From assembly GCF_041296385.1 (NCBI RefSeq), contig NC_091019.1:13036531-13100530 (forward strand): a stretch of DNA of 64,000 nucleotides. The letters run 5' to 3'. A program made the translations under genes and the position numbers. Origin of the DNA: Aphelocoma coerulescens (Eukaryota > Chordata > Aves > Passeriformes > Corvidae). Shown one piece after another: positions 34,801 to 49,800 of this stretch. The notes beneath the pieces were generated by a model that saw only the letters and a list, made by a program, of their open reading frames with translations, searched no databases and was not told the DNA's origin. Within the stretch, counting starts at the first letter, position 1. Every line of letters starts with the position of its first letter.

Positions 34801-37800
34801 TTGTTTTGCAATGTGCTGTGTCCTGAACATCTGCAGCCTTCTGGGGCTTTAAGGGCTACTCTGCTCTGGGGGTTGCTGAGCTCTTTCTTGCATTAATTAA
34901 TGTAGCTTTACTTTTGGCAGCAGCAAAGGGAGCTGCCAGAGGTCTTACATAGCATTTAAAATGTCAGCTGCCAGTCTAGAGCAGCTGCCAGCACTGGAGC
35001 TCTGGCAGGGGGAATGTTGTCACAGGACAAATGCAGGGCATGTCAGTGTGGATACAGCACCAGTCAGTCAGGGCAGGGACTTGTGTACAGAGTATCCTGA
35101 CGTTGGTAAAATGCCCTTTGAAATCTCAGCAAGCTGGCACCTGTGTTGCTTGGGTCATATATAAGGAAATGCTGCTGGCTCCTGGCTGTTGTGGTTTGTG
35201 TTCAGACCCGACTGTAAGTAGTTGTGAGAGTGTGAGGGATACACTGATAAAGTAATCCTGTGGTGTTGGGAGTCTCTCTTCTGGGTGAAAGAGTAGAGCA
35301 AAGCACTGGTGGCAAGAGTGTTGAGAGAATGTAGTTTTTAAAAGCAATAATTTTGGTCACATATGTCTCAATTTTAATTCTTTTTAATGGACTTTTTCTT
35401 TTAAGTGTTTGGAATTTATCTGTTGATTGAACTGAATTAACATGGGATAAAAAATAAAAAAAAATTGTAACTACTGTCCTTGCTTGTCATCATTGCCTTT
35501 GTGAATAGATGTGTCTGGAGAGCAGTTGTTTCTTCAGCATTTGGATTAGAGGGCTTGGCTGCGGACATTTGTGCTAATTTGAATCTTCTATTTGCTGTTA
35601 GTATGGGAAGTAGATTTCTTTTAATACTGTTACTTCTTTGCAATGAATTGTGCCAGCTGTTTTAAGTTAGATGCATGCCCATTTACGTCTCACCTGTGAT
35701 GTACACCAGGCTTGTTCACTGGGCCTGTTAGATGTAAGCACATCTACCAGAGGTGTCCAGATAGGTAGAGACAAATTCCAGATCAATTGGACTGAATCCA
35801 AATCCTTTCCTGAGGTTTAACTCTTCAGCAGAGCATTCTTTTGTATACAGTTGTTAAAGTAAGAGGGCTGTTTGGGGTTGGCTGGTTACTAATGTGGGGT
35901 GCATCCATGGAATGCAGGAGTGCATGAATTAGAAGGATCTCAATGCCAGGCTCAGAGATATAATCATAGGCTGGGTACTGTAGGATTTACCACAGTGTTT
36001 TACATATGGAATTAATCTCTGCCCTTCCTTGTGCTGGAAATGTGTGCCTTTGCATAGATGCTGGGTTTGTGTTCCTTACGGGAACAAAAGATTTATATTA
36101 AGCAGCCCAGACCAATTTTAAATTCTTATAGGCACATAGAGCTGTGCTTTTGATACCACCAGCAATGGAAATACTTACAGGAAACCAAATACCAGACTTG
36201 CTGATGGGAATGTGCTCTACTAGGATAAGAGTCATCCATAAACTTTTTGATGTTCTAGGTTTGTTTCTACCTACAAGAAAACTGGCATATACAATTAAGC
36301 TCCCGTCCTGCTCTGCATCCCAGATCTGGGCTGTATGGCAGATTTCTCCTTTTTAAATCTAGGAGGGTTTCTCAAATGGGGAAAATGCAAGCCTCAGATC
36401 ATCAGAGGCTTATTGTCCATACTGCCTAAGAAGTTATAAACAAAGATAAACAAAGCAGTTGTATTTGTCGTTTAGGGTGTTTGTCTGTTCTGACCTCTGA
36501 ATTCTAGGAAAAATGAAAGTATGATGATAACAGACTTTTCTAACTGCAAATTTTCTGCTGTTATCCTGACCATTCCTCAGTCTGTTCTTCCTTATTTTAT
36601 GATATTCCCTCAGCCTTTTCCTTCAGAGACGGGCTGAAACTGTAGTTTGTCTTTTGTTAATCTGCTTTTTGTATTCCCATACTCTTTATTTTCATGTATT
36701 TGGATTTACCCAGGATGGTGCTAATGTAGTCTACATGTTTCAGGCATGAGGAGGTTAATGAAGGTTTAACTGACTGCCTCGTAATAACATCCATGTTCTT
36801 GGCAGCCTTGGGATGGTAGTTCTTGCCTGCAGCCACATACAAGGAGTTTTATCCTCTTTGATTGCCACATTTCTATGCAGCCAAAGTAGATTTAACCGGT
36901 TCTTTAGGGGAGTCCTTTTGTATGTTCCTTGGCTGTAACAGCACTTTTACAGTGCCTCTTGAAAACTGAAAGGGCAGATTTTAGTAAGTAATGAAACCAA
37001 GAATTCCTATGTGGGAATGAATAAAAATAATGTTCATGCAAAGGTGTTTTGAAGATGCCTTTGTGATTTAGTTTTTGGAAATAAATTCGTGGCATAAGAA
37101 ACAATTCTCAAAGCCTCACTGCTAGTCTGATTCTGGTCCTTTGGCTGCTTAAACCATGGCACTACCTCAGGATGAAGTGACTAGCTGATTTTTTTTCTTT
37201 TTAATTGAGGAAGGGGAAAAACTGAAAGCACTAAGAAATAAAGTGGACATGCAATTTTTTAAAAGCTCCAATGAAAGTGATTATTTATGGAGATTTCAGA
37301 GTAGTTAATAGTGCTGCACTGGCTATTTAAAATCCATCATGTGACTGAGAATGGTGCCACTCAGTGCACTTGGATTGTGTAATGCCTTTTTTCTGGGCAG
37401 TGTTGTGCTGTAAAACAGTAGTTAGGTGAGGTGTTGTTTTCAAGCACAGAGTTAGTTTGGTGCTAATATGCAGTGTGAAGAAATGTGGTTAAAACCGTAA
37501 TACCTGGGGGATGTTCACAGGCAGAACTAAAGAGGTAGATATGAAGTACAAACCCAAGGCACTTTCTTCTGCAGTACTCACCTCATCTGTCTGAAGTCTT
37601 GAGGTGTGAGAAGTTTGATTTTGAATGCATGGTTATGTTTGGTCCTGTTGTTCCCTTGACCATTTGCTTCAGTACATCCGAGCAGTCTGTATTTTATTGT
37701 TTAGATACATGAGGTGTTCAGTGTATCTGAGTGTTGCTGCAACTTCAAACTTGGAAGTACCTGAGGTTTAGGATTTAGAACTCTCCACTTACATTTCATT

Positions 37801-40800
37801 AACAATTTTGCATTTTCTTACACTCGTAAAAGGGAAGTGCCTTTACTTATTTGCATTTACTTCTACTTAGCAAACATCTAAGTCTACACTGTCACAGATG
37901 AAATAGTTGAGCTTAGAGTTTTGAATCAAGTATGCAAATCCTGAGATAATTAGAGTATTGTTGAGTGCTGCTATTTTGAACCCAGAGATGGAAATTTGTG
38001 GTTTTCAAAACCCGGGCAGTAAACTGGATGTATCTGTACATTAGAAGAAGTTAGATACAAGAATCCTTTTGTGAAATGTTAACTGCAGCTTGATGTTCTT
38101 TCTTCTTCGAATTTATAACATGCCTCAATTTAATTTAAAAAACCCAGTAACTTCAAGTTTTCTTGAGAGTACAATTAGACCTTCCTCTATCACTGTGCTA
38201 AGAGGGTTGATGTGAACAGATTCACATCTCTTTGGGTCTGCAGAGAGACTACTTTTATTTTATAGTATGCTCTAGCAGCATATTAGCAATGTTTCTTTGT
38301 GCTCAGTGATCATATAGTCAGAAAGCACGTGAAAAGAATATGGAAATTTCAAGTGTGGGAAGTGTGGGAACAGCATGACATAGATGCATGTGAACATTAG
38401 TCTTTACCATGCATGATGCAATTTGTGACACTTCAAATTTTGCAAATTACTGTATATACTAGATTTTTTTCACCATAATTTCAAGAGTCCTCTCTTCTCC
38501 TAAGCTCTCCCAGTTAAACCTGGAAGAAGGAACTAAACTTGCTTAAGTTATGTAAATTTGAAGGTTAGCATGATGATAAAGAACTTCTCAGAAAAGGACA
38601 TGGCAAGGTGAAAGACAGATCCAAAAGGTTTGGAAAATAATGAGAGACAAAGTGAGAAAAAGAGAAAATGAAATGTAATCTCTACAAATAAAAGAAAATC
38701 TGTGTGCCTGGGAAAATGCATGGATAACCATGATGCTGCTCACAGAAGGAATAAAGACCTTTAAAAGAACAAGCATGACACTGTCTGGCTGCTTTTTTGT
38801 TTTGTTTCTGCACCCAAAGACATTCTGGGAAGAACCAAAACATTTCTCCAGGTGCTTTTATAGGACAGAAGGCAAAAGCAATAAAGCTACTTCCTGGTAC
38901 TGCAGTAGACAGTGATAACTGAGAAAGTTTGATTTAAAAAATCTTTTATAAAAACACAAAAAAATTAATATTAAATGAACCAGTCCATCTCTGCCTCCTT
39001 TCTTTCCCACAACAGTCTTGTTGCTGAGAAAACTGAGCCGAATGTATGGAATCACAGAGGCAGCTCTAGGTGTGAGCCACCTTGCAGCCAGGAGCGTTGT
39101 GCCTCTGCTGGGAGCTGTTCTGGCAGTAGAACTAGAGCGAGGTTTGAGGAGAACAGGAAATTGCATAAGGACAGCTCTGTTGGTTGTTTACTGGGAGCCA
39201 GTGCCACTGGAATAAACAGCTGTGCAGCAGTACAGTGTCCCTTTTGTCATCCAGCCTGACAGGACTGGGAATGGAAACTTGGAGCTCGGGCCTTGAATTC
39301 AGCGAGGGAAGCCTATGGGATAAGGGAGCTTGTCATAGACCGTGGAAACTGGGTAATATGTGGTAGTTTTGATCAGAGACCAGAGCTTTTTAAATCCAGA
39401 CGTTGTTTTTGCCAGTATTGCTCAGTAAACAAACTTTAACAGACACACAAAGAAGTTGAAACCCTTGCCCCCTGCCCTTACCTCTCCCTTCCCCTATGAT
39501 GTAGAGGTATTTTACATTTTTCTTAAGATTCTTTGAACAGAGAAATCTGTGGTGGAGAGTTAGGTTTCTCACTGCAGCATGACAGTGACATGGGGAAGAG
39601 AAATTCCTAGCAAGAGAGTGAGCGATGCAAACAGAAACCATTCACAGCTCTTCAGCCTCAGCCACCTCTTCATTAAGCAGGGGAATATCTGCAGACTCAC
39701 TCGGTGACCAGACCTCAGTTTGCCTTGCAGCATTAGAAGAAGTGATGATAATGAGTGCTTTGCTCACTCAAAGCTACTGGTGACATTTTCACGTATTTCC
39801 TAAGCATATGTAAATATTTGGATCAACTAAACATCTTCCTGCAGGTGTAATATTTTCACAGGAAAGGGAAAATCGTGATTTCACCAAGTCACAAGTATTT
39901 AATGAGGTAAACTATGATCAGATACTGCTTCTTCTTTACAGTCAAAAGTGATTCAGATACTGAGTTTTCCAGAACACCAGACATGAATCCAGTGCCAGAA
40001 AACAGGGTGAAAAAAAACCAAACCCACCAGGAATTTAGTAAGACTAAAACATCTTTGTTGTTCCACTGCTGAGCAAGCCAAAATGAATGTATGTACATGG
40101 ATTCACTGGCAGTTGTTAAAGCTGATTTATTTCAGTATAGTAGAATGTAGTGAGCACGTTTTAAAGAAGTGTGCCCTTATATTGAAATTATTACACCTCT
40201 AGCAGAGATAAAGAATGCTTGATTTGTCTTACTGAGGTCTGTATTCTCCCCAAGCCTTGTGTGCAATAACATCCAGAGACCTCTGTGCTCAATTGTACAA
40301 CATCAGCCAGTTAAGATGTCTTATAAGAATATACTTTTTTCTAATTTCTGAGCTGGGAATAGTTTAATTAGGTTCTAGCTGCATAACTCAAGCTCAACAA
40401 CCATGTTTCAATGTTAATGTTAGGTTCTGTAATTGGAAAGAAAGGTCAGCTAAATAGGGAAGGATTTTGTCAGCATTACAGAAAAACCTTTGTGCTGTTC
40501 TTTCCTGATACTGTAGAAATTGTCCTTGGTACCATGACATGTGTTCATCTTGGGCATCTATGAAGTCCTACAATAACTTACTGTAGGTTATATTTAGAAT
40601 GTTTTAAAAATGTATTTATTTTTAAGGAACACCTAGCAAATCTCTGTTAGTGCAGTTGGTTGTGTTGGGAAAGGAGAAAAAGAGAGGCAGAAGGTTGAGC
40701 TGAATGTTGGATTTGGGTCTATTAAATTGAAAGGAGTTTAGAGTATCTCAAAGAAATGCTGTGTGTTCTGGCAATTAAAAAAAATAACACTAGTCCAAAA

Positions 40801-43800
40801 ATAACGTAAGTGTTATGAAAATATTCTACTCGTCTTTTTAATCTTTTATAGCAAATTAGTTTCTTTTTCATCAAAAGAATTCCTACTAGGTTTTGATTTA
40901 AATAATGCAGTTACTTAAATGAAGTTCTTTAGTGCTACTTGTATATTTTCTAGAAAGCCCTATATTAATTTAAAATTCAGTATTTCATTTGTATGCAGGG
41001 AACATGATCCTTCTCCTTCATCTAGCAATCTGCACCACCCATATATTCTTTTTTAAACCTTCAGATGTAACCTTCTTAAATATTTAAGGCATAGCTCCAA
41101 CAGAAGTGGTAGGCTGCTCTTCTCTTAACTTTGCCCTCTCTTTTCTAGGTCTTAGTGAAACACTCGGAGTGCTTTGCTTCCCACTGAAGAACTGGTTATT
41201 CAGAGATTCTAGAAAACACAAGTGCCTTATTGACTTCTAGTGCTGTTGAAAGTGCAAGTGAATATTCAAGAAATAAGGTATTGAATGCACTTTGTTCCAC
41301 GTGTGAAATGCAGTGGTTTCATATTCCTGTTTCTATAGATCTGTCAGGTCCAACGTTGCTGGGAAAGGGAGAGCGTGCTTTCCAATGGGGAGAGTAGATG
41401 GGAAGGCAACATGGGGTTCCAGAGGAAGGATTGATGGGGAGTGCAGTTCCATAGCTCTGGTTTTGTGGGCTCAGTCAGATTTGTGTGCCTGTTCGACTCA
41501 CAGTACTGAGGCAAGTCACCTGTTCCTTGGGCTGATTTATGTGTAGTGTGCACAAAGTGTTTTCACAGCCTGATTCTGGTGGGACTGAACCACAGGATTA
41601 TAAACAAGAGAGCAGTTACATAAAGGCACTGAACAAGGGTGTTATAAAGACATTTTCTTCAGTCATCTATTCCTGCAACCTGATTTCTAAATTTTAAAAA
41701 TATGCAAGGTGTGTGTTTTTGTTTAGCTCAGGAATGTGCTTTTGGAGCAAATCTCGTTGTTATTACTATTTACTGCTGCTTGTCACTTTCTCAAGCTGTC
41801 TCTTCAAATCCATATAATCAGTGGATGCAATCACCTCAGCACCAATGGTTTGGTCTCCAGACCTGCTGGATGGGTTGCACTTTCTGAAGGTTTCCTGCTG
41901 TTATAGAGAAGTTCTGCAAGTGATACCCTGCGATCCCCAAAATTCCAAGTAATATGGGGTTCTTTTTTCTGTTACTTCTCTGGTGAAAGGCTTCATTAAC
42001 TTTTGGCTCCTCTGTGATTATTTCACCATGTGTATGGTTGTGTTTACTTGCTGGGCAGAAATAATTACTGCAGCCAGGAATGGTAACCAAAGAAGAAATT
42101 AATAAAGAGAAAGTAGTTTAATATTCAGTGCAAGCTTAAGTATGATGAATAGTTCAAGTGAAGGTCATTTATTCTAGAAATTATTAGTTTGAACAGCCTA
42201 GTGGTTAAAAAAATTGTCTTTTTTTTCCTTTGTATTTTGTTTTCTTTAATGTCTGTTGCTTTTCTTAAATCTCATTTTGGACAATAATGTTCTTTTAAGC
42301 AGTGATTTTGGTTGTGTGTAGCATTGACAATTGTGGACATTATCAAAGAAAATAGCTCTTTTAAAACCTCAGTGTAGGTAAGTAGTCATTGTTTAACTGA
42401 TGTTTGCAATACATTAAACTCTACCTGCAAAGTGAAGCACTTATTATTTTAAATTAATTTTTTGAGGGAGGGCCAACTGTACCCTGAATAGGTCAGAATC
42501 CTAGCTCTTGATTCAGGAAATAATTTTTTTTCCAGAATCTGTCATGGAGATTCTTTGAATTCTGCATCCCTTACCATACTTGTATAAACAGCTAGAAATA
42601 GTTTCAGCATGTATAATACATCAGATAATGGATGTATAGAAAGTTTTTATCACAGTATTCTCAAGATGTACTCTGTGAATCAGATGGAACAAGATGTCTC
42701 ATATTTAGTCATGGTTTGGTTGAGCAGGGAGCTATATCTTAAGTTAAATGGATATTTTAAGTTGCTGAATTGCATTACTGAAAAATGCTTAGAAATATTC
42801 TCATTCTAAATATTTCTTTGGTAAGAACTCCTCCAGTTTCAGAAAGTGATCTTTCATTTTGCTGACAGAACTTTTGCATAAAGAAGTCCAGTTAGAATAT
42901 GACCCAGGCAGTTAAAATCTGAATATTCATGATGGGTTCAGATACTGGTAATGGTCATCTCACTGCAGGTGTGTTGGATACTTGGCTCAACTCAGTCTGT
43001 AGATACTTTTGTAGATCTTCTGTATGAACATGTAGCCATGACTGACACTCCTTCAAAAAGAAGAAAGGAAGAAAAGGCTTTGAAGAAAAAAAAAAATTGA
43101 AGTAGAATTTTGTAACTCTGGAAGTAGCTCTGTCTTTTCAGCCCCTTTGCACTTCAAATAGAGTTGTGAATGTTCACTGCTTGCCAAGAAAATGTTGTTC
43201 TGACATGGGAATTCTTGTAGGAAGCTCAGGGAAGCTCAGGGATTCAGACCTTTTGGTTCTTGTTCTGGTGCCCAGACTTCTGGAATTGTTTGGAGCAGAA
43301 TTTGGGTTGTCCAGGTTGTCAGAGCTGTTCCTGGCCCTTGTAGGTGGCTGCTGGGTGTGGCTGACCAGGAACCCAGGGCTGCAGAGGTGGTGTGGGGACA
43401 CAGTGACCCCCAGACTCTGAGTCCCCCACTGGGCATTTTCGGACTTGGGGGATGTTCTTACTTGGTCAGTTGGATGGGTTTTATGGCTTTTCATGTTTTG
43501 AAGGAAGAACAGTGTGCACACACCATCCTTGCAAACATGTCCTCTGTATTCCACAGTTCTAATGCATTTTTTTAATAGGTTCAAGACAGCAAAGTAAGCT
43601 CAGGTGTGTAGGAGAGGCAAAATACCTGAGGGCAGATTGACGTTCTGAGGCGAGTAGAGATAAATCCCATCAAAATCAAAGCCCCTTAACTTTGAAGGGG
43701 CATTTGAATGCTGGCAATGTAAGGTTGCTTTCCAAGTGAAGTAGGTACATCTCCTGAGTCCGTTTTCTCAAGAGTTCTCAGGCTTTAGCAAATTACAAAG

Positions 43801-46800
43801 CTCAGTTTGTCAGCTGAGTAACCAGTACCGGGAAATACAATGAGTGGGTTTTGCCTGTAAATGTGGGTCACATCATCCTTTTCCCTTCCCCTTACCTGCT
43901 CTTCTCTTAGGCCAGAAACATTCATATTTACAGGAATTAACATGGGGATGTGGAGCATCAAAGGATTCAGAGGCTGTTGCCCCCAAATCCACAACAGCTT
44001 TGCAGCTGGAGGAGAAGTACAACATATTCTGATCTCTGCTTAAACACAGTTTATTTTGGGCTGTGGTTTCAGAATAATTAACTGAATATAGAGTTTAGAG
44101 ATTCCAGACTCCCTAAGTATATTGAATTAAAAATAAATTTGAAGGCCATTGCTGTAGTGAATAGAAGGCAAGGTGTTTTACAGAGAAGGGGGTAGAATGT
44201 ATCTCTTGATTCAGTGGACTTCCAAGTAATTACAAAGGGCAGATCTTGCTGGTAATTCAAACAACAAAACCATTTTATAATTATATAGGGCCAGATTGTC
44301 TGGTTTACAGTTTCCCAGTGAAGAACTGTGCTTTGAAAGCCTAGGGTAGAACTTCCCCTCTTCTGCCAGTCCTTCTGAAGGAGCAGGGAAAGAGGAAAAG
44401 GTGTTCTTGGCTCATGCAACGCATGCTGCGGTGGTGATGCAAGCTAATACATACATTACACACAGTTTGCAACTAGCAAGTGCCAAAATGTCTGATAATT
44501 GAGGCTGCAGTCCTTTCCTTCAGAGATACCAAAACATTTTGCTTTTGTGTAAATAGCTGTGTTATTCAAAGACAGAGCACGATGGTGGTTTATACTCTTT
44601 TTTTTCCAAAGGAATAAATGAAGAGCCAGAGCTGTAACAGACTGCAACAGAGCAAGAATAAATTCTAACAGTATGCAGCAATGGTCAACACTGTCTCCTC
44701 ACCAGCTGCTTCAACTGCAAAGTAACAGGTTCTTTTCAGTAACACCTGTGAGTGATTATTAAAATAACCTCTTGTAACATAACAAATTTGCCTATTCAGA
44801 GAGCAGAGAGGTCTGTTTATAGCTACAACTCTAAACCTACATGGTGTAAAGCTGTTTCTGATGTGAGGGGCTTGCAGGAAGACATGGATTTTGCAGCCAG
44901 GAGGAGCTTCAGGTGATTTCAAAATTTTTTTTCTAGCAATAGGAAATCTTTAGGCATGATAATAAAATTAATTTTAGGACATTTCCAGTATCCCCATGTG
45001 AAAACTGAATGTGCATATAGACTCTGTGGTGTATGGTCATTAGAATACTAGAGATTTTTGTGTTACTTTCAAAAATGAAACATTGTAATATTGTATTTTC
45101 TGCATTATATATTATAAATATATAAATAGAAGATTTAAGTATTCCATTCACAAATATGAAGTCAGAATATTTTGATCATATTAAAGCTACTCTATTTCTT
45201 TTACCAAATAGATTCCTGCTGAGCATCTGCAACACTTGAAGTGGCACTTTCAGCTGTAGAAGCACTTTTGGAAAATTTCACTCTAGGTTTAATAGCAGTC
45301 AGTGTTTCTTTAGCTCATGGTATTAAATTCAATCCAACTGTAGGTGGTCCTAGTTCTTGTCTTGAAATCTGGTGTGTGTGCATTAGAATGAGAGTACGGA
45401 GAGCTAGAATATAGAGATTTAGAAAAATGTAAGATATTCTATTAGAATTAGAATGACAATGGTCTGTTATTTGGTCAACAACTCAAGAAATTACTTTGTT
45501 CCCTTTAGCTGTACTCTGTCCCTTGATCCCTAATGTCAAGGACTGATGGATGGATGTAATATCTGTGGAAAATATATATTTTTTTTAATTGCTTGGGTTT
45601 TCCAATCTAGCAGCACAAAGCACCAGCTGCATAGTGGAATTTAAAAGAAAGAAAGTGGATTTCATCAACTTTTAGCATGCACTGCCTGTGGATCCTTTGC
45701 TTTAATTTCTACCTGAAATGCAACTTCCCTTAGTTTTGAATTTACTACTGCACTGTGAGTGTTCTCCTGGCACCCAAGGTGAGCTTGCTTTGAAGAATTC
45801 TTAGTTCCTGGGCAGTACTGCTTATCCTCTCCACTCTGTGTCCAAACGGCTGGGTTTGTGGAGGGAGAGCAGATGTCCAGCTCCCATCCCTGGCAGTTCC
45901 TGACCTGAGTGTCCCATAGACCTTCCGTCACTGTGGATACATCTCTGGAATGAAAACGTGGATTTAAGCCTTTCTCTCACAAGATGGCAGCATCACTTCA
46001 GGGAATAACACCACCTGCACCAGTCAGGAGGCCTTGGACATTTGAATATTTCCATTTTATCCAGGATGTGAAAGAAACTGATAGCTGTGCTCATTTGTGT
46101 TATCTGAATTTTGCATATCAGCATCAGGCACGGGACTGGACGGGTTTCATTCAATTGCTTCTATGTTTACCATGAAAATGATGAATTGTATTGAAATTGT
46201 GAATTGTACTGAAATGGTGTCATTATTATTGTGACTCTAGTTAATACTGTAGTTGCATTCCTGGGATTTCAGCAGCAGCATCGGGTTGTTCCAAATGCAC
46301 TAAGCAGAAATACCATACAGAAATTTAATTTCAGATTCACACATTTCCCTCCACGTCCAGTGAGTGTTTTTATTCATTCAAGGCTTGATCCCACTCTCCC
46401 TGAAGTTAATGGCTGAGTCAGAATTTTAGGGTAAGTCCTGTAAGGAGATAGAAACAGCAAAAAAGAAAGGTCATTAAAGTGGGGGTTTTATTGGGGTTTT
46501 TAATGTCTTTTGCCCCCTATATAAATAATCAGGAATGATGAAAGAGCTGCTGTTTGAACCATTGGAAGCATCGACCTTCAGTTAATTCTGGGCAACACCT
46601 TTATTTTATTTTAGGGCAGCACTGATCGACTTCTAAAGGAATTAGGTCAAGTTTATTTCTGATTCTAAAAACAGGTCTTACCAAGTTGGCCTTACCCATT
46701 AGGAATAAAAAGCTTGGAAATAATGGAATCCTCACTGTGGTTTTTGGATGAAGTTGCGCTTCCCAAGAATATAGACACATTTTTTTGTTTGTTTTATTAC

Positions 46801-49800
46801 CATTTTGCCTGTGATTTTGATTTTACAGCATGAGTTGTGAGCTGAAGAATAATACTTTCTAATGCATATGGTTGTTTTATAACTTTCTTCAGATATTCCA
46901 CTAATAAGACCATTTTCATTTTTAAATCAGAAAAGCATTTTTCATGACTGCTGGAGAAATATCTCTTTTATACTTATAGTAATGAAGGAGATGTACTTTG
47001 CTATCCTGGGTGGCAACTGTTATTATTTAATGGAATTATTGGCTGGTGTGCAATAATACTTTAACAAGAAAATATTTAAAGTCTTGTATTTTCATTTTCT
47101 TGAAAATTTTTATGCTGAGCACAAAAAAAAAAATCTTTTTCTTTCAGTTTCTCAAAATTCAACATGCTTAAGATACGGTTTTACTGACAAGTGGTCACTT
47201 TCTTTGCACTTCTAGGATTAAGGCAGGTTTAGTCTGCAAGTATAACTTTCTACTAACAGCTCAAGGTGTAGGACTTAATGTTCAGAGATTTCAAAATTCT
47301 TATATTTAAACTTTACCAAACTGGAATGCATGAACTGAGTATTTAATTTCTTCTTTAATGTAACGTAGGGATTTTTATTGGTGCAGTTCTTACCTTCAGC
47401 AATTCACAGTACAGCCTCCCAAACACAAACTTACATTTGCATTGTTTACTTTTGTGGCTTTGTACACATTTTCTAAAATTGCTGAATGAGGAAAGCCATG
47501 GATATAAATGATATTGGGAGAATGAAGTCAGGTCCTTGGGTGATAAAGATTGCTGAATTCTGCTCTTGCCTTCCTACCCCGCGTAGATTCTAAGGAAACA
47601 GAAGAAATGCACCTGATATCTTCATTTGTAGAGCCTGGTGCCTCCACTTCCACATATATTCTGAGATGTTGTAAGAACTGAACTGGAACACACAGACAGC
47701 AGTGTGTGAGAGCTTCAGAAAGGCAGGTTCAAACACTGCAGGTTGTTTTGGCTGCTGCAGGTCAGCACACCTCCATCATTCCACCTCTCTTTGGTTAAAA
47801 AAGAGAGAGAGCACAAATATAACCTCCTGGTCACACAAAGCCTGTGATATTCTCCATGAGCCTCTTCCCTCACTCATCCTGCCAGTAGGATAAGTCTGGC
47901 TTTCAAAGAAAATTGAAAGGCATTCTGCTTTAAAGAGGAGGGTAGCAGAAAATTGAGGGATTGTTTAAGGAAATGGAATAATTGAGGTTATTGGTGATGA
48001 AATGTGCTATTGATCACATTCAAATCCAACCCACACTGTTAAAAGTCAGAAGCTATTTTTTTTACTAGGCTGCATGAAATTAATTTCTTCTCTTCCTAGT
48101 GCATGAGAATTCTGGTTATAAGTGGATCTCACTGGTTTAATCAGCAGTTATCCTATTTGTGGTCCTTTAATCTAGAAGTGTTTAATGTTCATGTTTAAGC
48201 CATTCATTTTTTCAGAAAGCATTTAAAATGGGTTTGGCTTTTACTGTGTTTTTTAGGGCTGGTTGGAAGCACACTTGAAAGACAGAGGGGAATGAGGTAC
48301 TTCTAACCATTACAATAGCACTTGTAAGACAAAAGCAAAACTTTCATGATGCAGCTTTTATCACATGTGTTAATTCCAGAAACATTTGTGCCTACCTGAC
48401 CCACAAACAAATAGATTTCATTTTTAAGGACTTGAAAGTCAGTACCTTCACATTCTAAATACAAAGCACTAAAAGAAAGGAGGTAACATTACTCTCTGAT
48501 TACTCAGAGAATGGAATGGAAAAGTAGGTAACAAGGATGATACAGATCTCAGATGGTTTAAGGAAATGCTGAATTTTGGCTTTATACTTGTTTTTAGTAT
48601 GGCCTATTTATTTTCATTGCTAGAATAATACTAATCCAAGGTCATATTATGATCCATGTGTGCAGTTTCCATTGAATATCGTGGTAGTTGTTTGACTCTT
48701 GAAACCATGTAATTGACTAGAAATTATTAGAAGAAACATAGAAATAATTGGGAACATTTCCTTTTTCAATACTTCCCTTCAGTCATGAAAGAATTTGCAA
48801 AGACACTGTAGAAAATGAACAGATTACAGAATTTACTTCTCCCTCAGAAACAATGAAATGTTCTGTTTCAAATTCCCATCCCGTTTTACTTCTCCATGCT
48901 TTAAGGGTTTATATTGGCATTACAAGGACAGACAGAGATGAACATTTAAATTTCATATTTGGTTCATATCCTGCTAAAGATGCACCATTGGAAAATAGAT
49001 TCTTGAAAAGCATACATAATGTTGGGATGTTCATTAAAATGCTTTTGAGTAGCTGAGTACTGCTCAAAATTGTTGGGTGGGTCTGCGTTTAGCTCCTGTT
49101 TTACTGCAAATAAGAGATATTGAAATCCCCAACTTTCATTAAAAGTTTCTGACCATTATATAATGCAAATGTCAAAAAGACCCCAGGCTTACTCTGAGAA
49201 GGGTAAGTAGACATATGGTCAAAATGTCATTAATACTTTTGCTCAAAAATGTAGTTAGAGGAACATATGTTGTATTGTGAATAACATTGTTTGTGATAAT
49301 AAAGCAAAGGTTTTATTAGAAGCAGTCCTTGGGCCAGATTCCACTTTCTGCTATAACAGATGTGGAATAAATGTAAAGCTGAAAAATACCAGAAAAACAC
49401 AAGCTATTTTTTGCAAAGATTTTCTACTGGCATGTTTGAGATTAGTGTCTGTTCCATTTGCTGTATATGAATTTTTAAGTGGTAATATATGTGGTAACTA
49501 CAATACATTACTGAGTCCCAAGCATTGTCTATTATATTGGCTTGCCTGGAAAGCAGTAGAGTAAATAAATGTCATGCTTTACACAGTACTGCAAAGAAGA
49601 AATTTGGTAATATTCTACCATTTTGCAGATGGGGGAGAATTAAATAAAGCCCAAAAGCAGGGGTGTTAAGGTAAAATTCTCAGCTGTTAATGTAAAAGAA
49701 TATGCAAGTTAATTCTCTTTGTAAGTCCTCAGATCTTTGGGGTGCTTATTCAGGAACAATTCATAACAAATTAAGCAAAACAGAGGTTTGTAGGCTGTGG